From: Gramella sp. AN32
GTDB taxonomy: Bacteria; Bacteroidota; Bacteroidia; Flavobacteriales; Flavobacteriaceae
Assembly (NCBI RefSeq): GCF_023718305.1
Contig: NZ_QEYO01000009.1
Span: 1 to 64,000 of the forward strand
Reading direction: 5' to 3'
Length of the DNA stretch: 64,000 nucleotides
Shown: positions 53,681-61,995 of the stretch, in pieces
Position numbering within the stretch: the stretch's first letter is position 1
How the letters are laid out: each line of letters opens with the position of its first letter
Translations under genes and position numbers: made by a program
The notes under the pieces: model-generated
What the model was told of the DNA's origin: nothing
What the model saw: only the letters and a program-made list of their open reading frames with translations
Database searches by the model: none

Positions 53681-54142
53681 ATGGATTTTTCACAAAAGCA
53701 TATTACATTAAAAAATAAGTCTCTGACGAAAGTTTTCTTTTTAAGAATATTATCCATTTTTTTATCATTGGGGGTTTTGTTCGCCACCATGTCGTTTTCA
53801 GTCAATACGCACTATTGCTGTAACGAACTGGTTGCCACATCCTTTTTTATTAAAGCTAAAAATTGTAATTATAAGATCCCCGATAAACGCCCGAAAATAT
53901 GTGTTATCAATGAGGCTGCCTGCTGCCAGGATAAGTTTATTGCAAAAACAGGACGAGAGGATTTAAAAAAGGTGGATTATATAGTAAACCTTTATCCTTT
54001 TGCTTTATCCAACACTTCTATCTACCCCTATAATATTGACCTTTTTGAAGGACTTCAGCAAAAAAATGCTCAATTTATACATTACTCCCCACCCCTTATA
54101 TCCAAGGATATCCTCATTCTCCATGAAACTTTCCTGATTTGA
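53681..54142 (+). CDS. HYC_CC_PP family protein (divergent copy)
   Basis: 153 residues. A hydrophobic segment (FLRILSIFLSLGVLFATMSF, about 20-39) is followed by NTHYCCNELV, then NEAACCQDKF and HYSPPLISKDI near the C-terminus: the HYC, CC and PP motifs that name the family. A start further in is possible, at the cost of a shorter leader. It faces away from the copy at 53128, sharing about 160 bases of promoter region, and points toward the cytochrome operon. Confidence 0.82.
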   Translation: MDFSQKHITLKNKSLTKVFFLRILSIFLSLGVLFATMSFSVNTHYCCNELVATSFFIKAKNCNYKIPDKRPKICVINEAACCQDKFIAKTGREDLKKVDYIVNLYPFALSNTSIYPYNIDLFEGLQQKNAQFIHYSPPLISKDILILHETFLI

Positions 54143-54265
54143 TCCTTTAGAATAGAAATAATACAGGTTTTAAAACTTTGAGGTTGTTCTTAGGGAAATC
54201 TTAAAAGCAAACTAATATCAAAGAATTAAGAATAGTTCATCTATCACTAGAAATTTATAATAATT

Positions 54266-54673
54266 ATGAAAACGAAACAATACATATTAAAAATAAGCCT
54301 TGTATCAGCTATATTTTTGCTGTTCGCAGGCTTTAATAGCTTTGCCCAGGAAAAATGGGTAGCACCCGAGAGTGCCGATAAAATAACCAACCCTGTAAAG
54401 AATGATGCCAGTGCTACAGCCTCAGGTAAAAAGCTTTTTAACTCCTTATGTTCTGTATGCCATGGACCAAAAGGAAGAGGAGATGGTATGGCCGGGGCCG
54501 GCCTCACTCCAAAACCCGCAAATCTAAGTAGCGAGACCGTACAAGCTCAAAGCGATGGCGTTCTGTTCTGGAAACTAACAGAAGGCCGTACCCCCATGCC
54601 TGCTTACAAAACTTCCATCCCAGAGAATAAAAGGTGGGAAATTATCAACTATATAAGGACACTTAAAAAATGA
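54266..54673 (+). CDS. c-type cytochrome, single haem
   Basis: 135 residues. A signal peptide ends NSFAQ (about 28). One haem-binding CSVCHG motif (about 71-76) in GKKLFNSLCSVCHGPKGRGDGMAG, then TPKPANLSSETVQ and the distal GRTPMPAYKTSIPENKRWEIINYIRTL, typical of class I cytochromes. It is exported and could carry electrons in the periplasm. The stop overlaps the next start by four bases (ATGA). Confidence 0.93.
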   Translation: MKTKQYILKISLVSAIFLLFAGFNSFAQEKWVAPESADKITNPVKNDASATASGKKLFNSLCSVCHGPKGRGDGMAGAGLTPKPANLSSETVQAQSDGVLFWKLTEGRTPMPAYKTSIPENKRWEIINYIRTLKK

Positions 54674-55851
54674 AAAATCTAATAATATTTTTACTCGCAC
54701 TTTCATTCGGTAGTCAGTTCTACGGGCAGACTTATAACAATTTTGAGCCTAGCAAGACTCAGTTTATGATTCGGGGCTACGGGCATACCGGCTTTAACTA
54801 TATGGATTCCGGTGATGAAAAAGAATCGTCGTATGTAGGTTCGGCATTCGCCCCCATCTTTTTATTCAAGCATTCCGATAAATTGATGTTTGAAGCTGAA
54901 CTTGAATTTGAGCTTGAAAACAATAACCTTGAAATAGGCCTGGAATATGCAGACGTCATGTATGTTCTAAATAAGAATATGACAATTAGAGCCGGTAAAT
55001 TCATCCTCCCTTTCGGAACTTTTATGGAACGCCTACACCCGGCATGGATCAACCGGCTAACAACCAGGCCCCTGGGTTTTGGACATGACGGGATTGCCCC
55101 CGCTTCGGGAGTTGGAGTGGAATTAAGGGGCGTATTTGATCTTGGGGGATCAAGCCTGAATTATTCGGTCTACTCTACCAACGGACCACGCTTAAAAGAT
55201 GGAAACGTTGAACCTGAAGAGGCAGGAATGCTGATGTTTGAGAATTTTGAGGACAATAACCTGAGTAAGGCCATTGGTGGCCGCCTTGGCTTATTACCAT
55301 TTGCAGATTCTTCAACCGAAGTAGGTTTCTCTGCCTATTCTACAAATGGAGTTGGGGAGAAAGATTCAGAATATGAAGACATAGGTGCTTTTCTATACGC
55401 CCTGGATTTTTCCTTTGTAAAACAAGTGACCCCTTTAAAAGGCATAATCGACTTCAAGGCCCAGTATAATAATTCTAATGTAGATACGGCCGAATTTGCT
55501 GAAGCCCACGGGGAAGAGGGGGAATTAGAGGAAGTAGAAGGGGAAGAGGTATATAGCTTTGAAAATAAAAGTAATTCATTTTACACCCAGTTGAGTTACC
55601 GTCCTACAATGGCTGGAAGCGATTTTATTAGAAAGTTGGAGCTGGTAGGAAGGTTTTCCAATTTTAATACCCCTGAAGGAGCTGAATGGGAAGAAAAATC
55701 CAACCAATATGCTTTTGGTATCAACTATTGGCTTACCTGGCGGTCTGTAATAAAATTAAGTTATCAAACTACTGAGACCGAAGGCGGGCACGGTGACTCC
55801 GGGATTACCAATACAGATGGATTTTTTGTGCATTGGGCTATAGGATTTTAA
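54670..55851 (+). CDS. outer-membrane beta-barrel porin
   Basis: 393 residues. A signal peptide ends QFYGQ (about 20). The mature chain is built from amphipathic strands (FMIRGYGHTGFNY, KLMFEAELEFELENNNLEIGLEYADVMYVL, MTIRAGKFILPFGTFMERLHPAWI) and ends VHWAIGF, as expected for a barrel. The pattern recalls porins of the OprP/OprO type. An acidic loop (EEGELEEVEGEEVY, about 280) may bind cations. It is translationally coupled to the cytochrome upstream and followed 24 bases later by a second cytochrome. Confidence 0.75.
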   Translation: MKNLIIFLLALSFGSQFYGQTYNNFEPSKTQFMIRGYGHTGFNYMDSGDEKESSYVGSAFAPIFLFKHSDKLMFEAELEFELENNNLEIGLEYADVMYVLNKNMTIRAGKFILPFGTFMERLHPAWINRLTTRPLGFGHDGIAPASGVGVELRGVFDLGGSSLNYSVYSTNGPRLKDGNVEPEEAGMLMFENFEDNNLSKAIGGRLGLLPFADSSTEVGFSAYSTNGVGEKDSEYEDIGAFLYALDFSFVKQVTPLKGIIDFKAQYNNSNVDTAEFAEAHGEEGELEEVEGEEVYSFENKSNSFYTQLSYRPTMAGSDFIRKLELVGRFSNFNTPEGAEWEEKSNQYAFGINYWLTWRSVIKLSYQTTETEGGHGDSGITNTDGFFVHWAIGF

Positions 55852-55875
55852 TTATGATATTCAAAATTTAGAGAT

Positions 55876-56196
55876 ATGAAAACATTATATAGAATACTTA
55901 TTGGCAGTTTAATGATCTTTGCAATTAGTATAAGTATTATCGCATGCTCCACTAAAAAGGATGTTTATACAGAGGTGCCGGATACTGAAGTTGCTGATAT
56001 GGGAGAGGAATTCAAAATTGAAAAATCTGGGGCCCAATTGTGGGGCGAAGTTTGTAACCGCTGTCATTTGGCACCATCCCCGGCAGATTACAACGATACT
56101 GACTGGGAGACTATAAGCCTTCATATGAGGGTAAGGGCTAATTTAACAGAGAAGGAAATAACGGGCATTAAGGGATTCCTCCAATCAGCGAATTAA
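55876..56196 (+). CDS. c-type cytochrome lipoprotein
   Basis: 106 residues with lipobox SIIAC (Cys24) and one haem motif CNRCH (about 60-64) in LWGEVCNRCHLAPSPADYNDTDWETISLHMRVRANLTEKE. It is the third gene of a cytochrome-porin-cytochrome unit. As a lipoprotein it may sit at the outer membrane next to the porin. Axial ligands beyond the His of CxxCH could be Met68 or a later Met, not resolved. Confidence 0.85.
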   Translation: MKTLYRILIGSLMIFAISISIIACSTKKDVYTEVPDTEVADMGEEFKIEKSGAQLWGEVCNRCHLAPSPADYNDTDWETISLHMRVRANLTEKEITGIKGFLQSAN

Positions 56197-56234
56197 ATTT
56201 CCTTAAAAGAAAAGAAGATTTAACGAAATAAAAC

Positions 56235-56301
56235 TTCACCTCCACGAAAATTGTTTGGTTTAAACATCAATAGAATATCGGACTATTTAAGTGGAGGTGA
56301 A
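56235..56301. terminator. long-loop inverted repeat between convergent genes
   Basis: TTCACCTCCAC (56235-56245) and GTGGAGGTGAA (56291-56301) are exact 11-base inverted repeats around 45 bases. They lie between the stops of the cytochrome (plus, 56196) and the XrtF-associated gene (minus, 56306), so a bidirectional end of transcription is the simplest role. There is no clear T run. Confidence 0.5.
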
Positions 56302-56305
56302 AAAA

Positions 56306-56758
56306 TTAGTTCATCCGCTTACGGCTCAAATGGTAATAATAAAAGGCCGGTATAAGAATAAGGATAAAGAGCGGATGAATTAGAAAACGGCGTACATAGA
56401 ATAGGGCGAGATAATGTTCGCGTTCAATATTCAATACTAAAAAAATGAACGCAACAACTCCCAGAAGATATAAGACAGCATACAGTATCACAGAAAATTT
56501 TAAAATATTGATATTCTGGAATGCGATATAAATTATTGCCAGACAAATAAACGTATTCATGATAAACCTAAACGTTAAATTCAGCATGAGCTCGGCCATA
56601 TCCATTGGCGGAATGATATGAAGTAAATAATCTGATCTAAAAAAATTGATCAAGGGATCGTAAAAAAGACTGTTTTCAAAAAATCTAATAGCAACCAGCA
56701 TAATTACCAAAATGCTTATCAATATTACACGATATCGGGTTTTTATCTTTTTTTCCAT
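56306..56758 (-). CDS. exosortase F-associated membrane protein
   Basis: 150 residues with four membrane helices and the conserved stretch FENSLFYDPLINFFRSDYL (about 27-45), followed by FRFIMNTFICLAIIYIAF. This is the small protein found next to XrtF in Flavobacteria. Its role is unknown, perhaps a partner of the exosortase in the inner membrane. Its start overlaps the end of xrtF by 16 bases. Confidence 0.88.
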   Translation of the reverse strand: MEKKIKTRYRVILISILVIMLVAIRFFENSLFYDPLINFFRSDYLLHIIPPMDMAELMLNLTFRFIMNTFICLAIIYIAFQNINILKFSVILYAVLYLLGVVAFIFLVLNIEREHYLALFYVRRFLIHPLFILILIPAFYYYHLSRKRMN

Positions 56759-57288
56759 CGCGAGTAAATTCTAACCCAAGTTAACCAAAGTATAAAAACG
56801 GTTCCGTAGATAGCCAAAGGAAAAAATAAAGTATGTAAATAATCTGAATATTGCGGATATTCATAAAGCCCTACAGAAAGTAGCACAATGCGGAAAATAT
56901 TTATGACATAAATAATCACGGATCCTGCAAAAATAAACAATAAGGTCGTAGAAGCTTTTCCGAAGAAGGCCAGCACAAAACTGGTAAAAAGGATAATAAT
57001 ACTCACTGAATTACAACCCTCAACGATACCGGCCAGAAAAACATCTTCCACCATAAGCATCATGGAAAGTCCAGAATGATGCATGACCACATTTACTTCG
57101 TAGCCTAAATTTGCCAAAACCTCGCCACTTTGACAGGCAACCAACTGTGTTATAGGATCAGGAACCGGGTGTTTTGTATCATATAATATTAAAAAACCGC
57201 TGTATAAACTCGAAAGAAGAAAATAGCTTCCCAAAAAGATGAAAATAAATCGAAGGACCAGGCGGTATTTTCGGAATAATTTGAGCAA
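56743..57288 (-). CDS. xrtF: exosortase family protein XrtF
   Basis: 181 residues, mostly membrane helices. The active-site residues of exosortases are present: Cys92 in VEGCNSVSI, Arg133 in NIFRIV and His152 in DYLHTLFFPL. Exosortases cut C-terminal sorting signals at the inner membrane. No protein with a recognised sorting tail was identified in this window, so the target is unknown. It forms a two-gene unit with its associated protein. Confidence 0.92.
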   Translation of the reverse strand: MLKLFRKYRLVLRFIFIFLGSYFLLSSLYSGFLILYDTKHPVPDPITQLVACQSGEVLANLGYEVNVVMHHSGLSMMLMVEDVFLAGIVEGCNSVSIIILFTSFVLAFFGKASTTLLFIFAGSVIIYVINIFRIVLLSVGLYEYPQYSDYLHTLFFPLAIYGTVFILWLTWVRIYSRWKKR

Positions 57289-57377
57289 AGTTTAGATTCG
57301 GATTTTAACAAATTTATAGAATTGAACCAAGCATATAACAGAGGAAATTAAATACTTTTGCACTAAAGATTGTTAAT

Positions 57378-57836
57378 ATGCCCTTTCAAAAATTAAGACC
57401 ACAGGTTAAGGATATTCTAAATAATGAGAAGCTCTCTGTAGATCATCGTTTATCCCAGGTATGCGAATTATTGCAAACCAATATTCCTTATTATGACTGG
57501 GTTGGTTTTTATTTTAAAAACGGTGACAAAGAAGAATTAAAATTGCGGTCTTTCGCGGGCGAACCTACAGATCATGATATTATCCCCTTTGGAAAAGGAA
57601 TTTGCGGACAAGTAGCGCTTTCCAATAAAAATTTTGTGGTACCCGACGTAAAAGCTCAAAACAATTATATCGCATGTAGCATTTATGTGAAAGCAGAGAT
57701 TGTAATTCCTTTATTTCTGAATGGGGAAAATATTGGCCAGATAGATATAGACAGTCATACGGAAGACCCATTTTCACATGAAGATGAATTATTTCTTGAA
57801 TTTGTTAACGCAGAGGTGGCGGGAATACTTTCTTAG
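57378..57836 (+). CDS. GAF-domain free methionine-(R)-sulfoxide reductase
   Basis: 152 residues, a single GAF domain with the family motifs DWVGFYF, GKGICGQVA (Cys76), YIAC (Cys100), EIVIPLF and GQIDIDS. These match fRMsr (MsrC/YebR type), which reduces free methionine-R-sulfoxide. Cys76 and Cys100 align with E. coli Cys94 and Cys118 by spacing; the position matching Cys84 is His66, so the usual third Cys is absent. It is a single gene; its 3' end abuts the heptamer array. Confidence 0.85.
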   Translation: MPFQKLRPQVKDILNNEKLSVDHRLSQVCELLQTNIPYYDWVGFYFKNGDKEELKLRSFAGEPTDHDIIPFGKGICGQVALSNKNFVVPDVKAQNNYIACSIYVKAEIVIPLFLNGENIGQIDIDSHTEDPFSHEDELFLEFVNAEVAGILS

Positions 57837-57840
57837 TACA

Positions 57841-57987
57841 AAGCTGGAAAGTTGGATTGTCGGAAATTAGTGAAAAGTGAAAAAAAATTTGAATTTTGAA
57901 TTCCTGAACGAAATTACCCCCTTACGAACTACAGGCTATAGATTACAGACTACTAACCCGTAAAACTCCGAACTCCGAACTAATCAA
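57841..57987. repeat. heptamer array filling the gap between convergent genes
   Basis: The entire 147 bases divide into 21 consecutive 7-mers without a break in register, for example TGAATTT, TGAATTC, CTGAACG, CGAACTA, CAGGCTA, TAGATTA, CAGACTA, TCCGAAC, TCCGAAC, TAATCAA. It starts 4 bases after the GAF gene stop (57836) and its last unit overlaps the stop codon of the permease gene (57984-57986). Confidence 0.8.
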
Positions 57988-59234
57988 TACCCCGTCCTAA
58001 TCGCTTCAACAGGATCTAATTTAGATGCTGAAATTGCCGGGATGATTCCCGAGATCAATCCAATCACTGCAGAAACCGCTAAACCAATGGAAATATTCCA
58101 GGCGGAAAGCACAAAATCAAAATCCCCCGTAAAATTCGAGGCTATAATCGAAACAATATAAACCAAAAGTAAACCCACCAGTCCCCCAATAACTGAAAGG
58201 ATCACCGCTTCAAATAAGAATTGAGAAAGAATAAACCTGTTTTTGGCCCCAAGTGATTTTTGGATCCCAATAAGGTTGGTTCGTTCTTTCACACTCACAA
58301 ACATAATATTCGCAATTCCAAAACCACCTACTAATAGGGAAAATCCGCTGATAACCAAACCTATGATATTCAGTTGCCCGGTGATATTATCGATAAAATC
58401 TGCGAATCCCTGTAACTGATTTACAAAAAAAGTATTCACATCCCCCGGTTTTATCCCCCGAAGGCTTCGTAATTGTTGTTCTAATAAGGCAATAAATTCT
58501 TCGTTATCCACTCCATCTTCAGGCTTGATCACTATCTGCGGAAAAACTACATTTTTAGTAGTGCCATAAATCCTTCTGGCAAAATTAGCCGGGACAAAAG
58601 CCTGGCCATCACGGGAACCAAATAAAGACTGTCCCTGCTTCTTTAGTACTCCAATCACCGTGGCCCTTCTTCCGTAGATCCGAACTTCTTTACCTATTGG
58701 ACTTATTTCACCAAACAAATTGGTGGCCACTTCACTTCCTAAAATGAGAAGAGGATTACCGCTAACAGATTCGGCTTCGTTAAAAAACCTGCCTTCCTCC
58801 AGTTCCATGGCTTCAATGTCGTAATATTCATGGGTTACCGCTCCTACATCTACGCTGGTACTCGTAATGTCTCCGTACTTTAATGTGCCCTGTGGAACTC
58901 CTAAAGCAAAACTCACTGCTTCAACATCAGGAAGATTACGCTTGATATACTGGTATTCATCATAAGTAACATCGGGAAATTGCTGCGTTTTCCATCGTGG
59001 AATCTCTGTTGGACCAAAGCTAAAGCGCATCACGATAATTGTGCTATTATCCAGAGAGCTTAAACTACCTTTAATGTTTTTCTGAAGGGAATCTACGGCA
59101 GCCAGAACCGCTATAATAGAGAATATACCAATCGTTACTCCCAGTAAAGAAAGAAAAGTACGAAGCTTGTTATTGGTAAGAGCGCTAATGGCAAAATTAA
59201 AACTCTCTTTTAATACGCGTAAATAGATTAGCAT
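57984..59234 (-). CDS. MacB-like ABC transporter permease
   Basis: 416 residues. An N-terminal helix (NKLRTFLSLLGVTIGIFSIIAVLA) is followed by a periplasmic MacB-PCD domain (about 50-260, with SLDNSTIIVMRFSFG and GKEVRIYGRRATVIGVLKKQG), then three FtsX-type helices (ISGFSLLVGGFGIANIMFVSVKERTNLIGIQKSLGAKN). The matching ATPase is not adjacent. Such permeases work with an ATPase in efflux or lipoprotein release. It is convergent with the GAF gene and divergent from purH. Confidence 0.9.
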   Translation of the reverse strand: MLIYLRVLKESFNFAISALTNNKLRTFLSLLGVTIGIFSIIAVLAAVDSLQKNIKGSLSSLDNSTIIVMRFSFGPTEIPRWKTQQFPDVTYDEYQYIKRNLPDVEAVSFALGVPQGTLKYGDITSTSVDVGAVTHEYYDIEAMELEEGRFFNEAESVSGNPLLILGSEVATNLFGEISPIGKEVRIYGRRATVIGVLKKQGQSLFGSRDGQAFVPANFARRIYGTTKNVVFPQIVIKPEDGVDNEEFIALLEQQLRSLRGIKPGDVNTFFVNQLQGFADFIDNITGQLNIIGLVISGFSLLVGGFGIANIMFVSVKERTNLIGIQKSLGAKNRFILSQFLFEAVILSVIGGLVGLLLVYIVSIIASNFTGDFDFVLSAWNISIGLAVSAVIGLISGIIPAISASKLDPVEAIRTGY

Positions 59235-59380
59235 AGGATAAATTAAGCTGTTCTGCTGAAATTTAAAGATAGGACGTAACTCCTAAAAATTTGTTACAAA
59301 ATTTCTTAATAATTAGTCCGGGCAGCTTTATGATTTTTGCCTTTATTGGTTACTTTTGCAGCATTAACAAACACAACATA

Positions 59381-60913
59381 ATGAGTGATTTAAAACAAGC
59401 GAAATCTGCTTTAATTTCTGTTTTTAGTAAGGATGGTTTAGAACCAATAGTTCGAAAACTGGATAAACTTGGGGTTACTTTATATTCTACCGGAGGAACC
59501 GAAAAATTTATCAAGGATCTTGGCATTAATGTAATTCCTGTTGAAGATGTCACCTCTTATCCATCTATTTTAGGCGGAAGGGTAAAAACCTTGCACCCTA
59601 AAGTTTTTGGTGGAATTTTAAACCGGCAGGATGTTGAAAGCGATGTAGCGGAAATCGAAAAATTTGAAATCCCCCAGCTTGATATTGTGATTGTAGATCT
59701 ATATCCCTTTGAAAAAACCGTGGCTTCGGGTGCTTCAGAAGAGGATATAATTGAAAAAATAGATATAGGCGGGATTTCCCTTATTCGCGCTGCTGCAAAA
59801 AATTTCAAAGATGTGCTCTGTGTTTCTTCGGTAGACGATTATTCAGAATTTCTAGATTTACTGCAAAATAAAGATGGAAATTCCACATTAGCCGATAGAA
59901 AATTATTCGCCGCAAAAGCCTTCAATGTTTCATCACATTACGATTCGGCCATTTTCAATTATTTCAATCAGGATGGTGCGATTGCTTCATTTAAACAAAG
60001 TGAACTTTCCGGAAAGGAATTAAGATATGGTGAAAATCCGCATCAAAAAGGGACTTTTTATGGAGATTTTGAAGCAATTTTTGACCAGTTACATGGGAAA
60101 GAATTATCTTACAACAACTTGTTGGATGTTGATGCTGCCGTAAACCTGATGCAGGAATTCAAAGGAGAAGCACCTACTTTTGCTATTTTAAAACATAACA
60201 ATGCCTGCGGTCTTGCCCAAAGGGATTCTATTCATCAGGCATATGTAGATGCTTTAGCGGGAGATCCCGTTTCAGCCTTTGGCGGAGTTCTTATTAGTAA
60301 TGTGAAAATTGATAAGGCCACTGCTGAAGAGATCCACAAACTTTTTTGTGAAGTGGTGATTGCACCTTCTTATTCAGAAGAAGCCGTACAACTTTTAAAA
60401 GGCAAGAAAAACAGGATCATTTTGATCCAAAAAGAGATGGATCTAGCTGCAACCCAGGTAAGGACTTGCCTTAATGGTGTTTTGGTGCAGGATAAAGATG
60501 CAAAGACTGATCGTGAGGAAGATTTAAAGCAGGTGACCAATAATAAACCGACAGATAGTGAGTTATCTGACATGATATTTGCCTCTAAAATTTGCAAGCA
60601 CACAAAATCAAATACTATCGTTTTAGCGAAAAACAAACAACTTTACGCGAGCGGGACAGGACAAACTTCCAGAGTTGATGCCTTACGCCAAAGTATAGAA
60701 AAAGCAAAATCCTTCAAATTTGATTTAAACGGCGCGGTCATGGCCAGTGACGCTTTTTTCCCGTTTCCAGATTGTGTTGAAATTGCAGGGAATGAGGGAA
60801 TATCAGCAGTAATCCAGCCTGGGGGCTCAATAAAAGATGAGTTGAGCATCAATTATTGCAACGCTAATAATATAGCCATGGTAATGACAGGGACACGCCA
60901 TTTTAAACATTAA
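59381..60913 (+). CDS. purH: bifunctional AICAR transformylase/IMP cyclohydrolase
   Basis: 510 residues from the ATG at 59381; the frame is open 30 codons earlier but those residues do not belong to the family. It catalyses the last two steps of IMP synthesis. The N-terminal IMP cyclohydrolase domain has the opening SALISVFSKDGLEPIVRKLDKLG and the GGRVKTLHPKVFGGIL region; the C-terminal transformylase domain has ELRYGENPHQKGTFY, LKHNNACGLAQ, SAFGGVLISN and GTGQTSRVDALRQ, ending MTGTRHFKH, the usual end. A TACTTTTG -7-like box lies at 59351. Confidence 0.96.
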   Translation: MSDLKQAKSALISVFSKDGLEPIVRKLDKLGVTLYSTGGTEKFIKDLGINVIPVEDVTSYPSILGGRVKTLHPKVFGGILNRQDVESDVAEIEKFEIPQLDIVIVDLYPFEKTVASGASEEDIIEKIDIGGISLIRAAAKNFKDVLCVSSVDDYSEFLDLLQNKDGNSTLADRKLFAAKAFNVSSHYDSAIFNYFNQDGAIASFKQSELSGKELRYGENPHQKGTFYGDFEAIFDQLHGKELSYNNLLDVDAAVNLMQEFKGEAPTFAILKHNNACGLAQRDSIHQAYVDALAGDPVSAFGGVLISNVKIDKATAEEIHKLFCEVVIAPSYSEEAVQLLKGKKNRIILIQKEMDLAATQVRTCLNGVLVQDKDAKTDREEDLKQVTNNKPTDSELSDMIFASKICKHTKSNTIVLAKNKQLYASGTGQTSRVDALRQSIEKAKSFKFDLNGAVMASDAFFPFPDCVEIAGNEGISAVIQPGGSIKDELSINYCNANNIAMVMTGTRHFKH

Positions 60914-60952
60914 TTTTATTACATTTACCAAACCTCAACATCAAAACATACT

Positions 60953-61981
60953 ATGGGATTTTTTGACTTTCTCATTGAAGAAATAGCAATCGACTTAGGC
61001 ACCGCCAACACTTTAATAATTCATAACGACAAGGTAGTGGTAGACAGCCCTTCCATTGTTGCCCGGGACAGGACTTCCGGTAAAATTACTGCCGTAGGAA
61101 AGGAAGCCGCCATGATGCAGGGAAAAACCCATGAAAACATCAAAACGATCAGACCTTTAAAAGATGGTGTAATCGCCGATTTTGATGCCAGTGAGAAAAT
61201 GCTCACTATGTTCATAAAGGAAATCCCTGCACTAAAAAAGAAATTATTTACCCCCGCCCTGCGTATGGTGATTTGTATCCCGTCTGGAATTACAGAAGTG
61301 GAAATGCGCGCTGTAAAAGAAAGTGCGGAAAGGGTAAATGGAAAAGAAGTTTATCTTATCCACGAACCTATGGCGGCAGCTATTGGTATTGGAGTGGATA
61401 TCATGCAACCTAAAGGAAACATGATCGTGGATATAGGAGGAGGAACTACAGAAATTGCAGTAATTGCGCTAGGAGGAATCGTTTGTGACAAATCGGTGAA
61501 GATCGCCGGTGATGTTTTTACCAACGATATCGTGTATTATATGAGGACGCAGCACAACCTGTATGTTGGGGAACGTACTGCGGAAAAAATTAAAATTCAG
61601 ATAGGTGCGGCGACTGAAGATCTTGAAGTGCCACCAGATGAAATGAGTGTACAGGGTCGGGATCTTTTAACCGGAAAACCCAAACAAGTCAATATTTCCT
61701 ATCGGGAGATCGCCAAAGCCCTGGATAAATCAATTCTCAGGATCGAAGACGCCGTTATGGAAACCTTATCCCAGACGCCCCCGGAACTTGCCGCAGATAT
61801 TTATAATACCGGGATTTACCTGGCCGGTGGTGGTTCTATGCTTAGAGGTTTGGATAAGCGTTTATCGCAAAAGACAGATCTTCCCGTATATATTGCTGAA
61901 GATCCTTTGAGGGCCGTAGTACGTGGCACTGGTATTACTTTGAAAAACCTGAGCAGGTACAAAGGTATTTTGATCAAGTAG
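60953..61981 (+). CDS. mreB: rod-shape determining protein MreB
   Basis: 342 residues, the actin-like filament protein that guides cell-wall growth. Motifs include EIAIDLGTANTLI (phosphate 1), IVDIGGGTTEIAVIALGG (phosphate 2), HEPMAAAIGIG and the adenosine motif GGGSMLRGLDKRL. Length is normal. It is the first gene of the mreB-mreC-mreD-mrdA cluster; mreC follows after 14 bases. Confidence 0.97.
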   Translation: MGFFDFLIEEIAIDLGTANTLIIHNDKVVVDSPSIVARDRTSGKITAVGKEAAMMQGKTHENIKTIRPLKDGVIADFDASEKMLTMFIKEIPALKKKLFTPALRMVICIPSGITEVEMRAVKESAERVNGKEVYLIHEPMAAAIGIGVDIMQPKGNMIVDIGGGTTEIAVIALGGIVCDKSVKIAGDVFTNDIVYYMRTQHNLYVGERTAEKIKIQIGAATEDLEVPPDEMSVQGRDLLTGKPKQVNISYREIAKALDKSILRIEDAVMETLSQTPPELAADIYNTGIYLAGGGSMLRGLDKRLSQKTDLPVYIAEDPLRAVVRGTGITLKNLSRYKGILIK

Positions 61982-61995
61982 GAATTCGCTAAGCT

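Noticed and set aside
59291..59380. Start of purH at 59291
   Set aside because: The extra 30 residues are not part of PurH and overlap the likely promoter; the ATG at 59381 gives the normal 510-residue enzyme.
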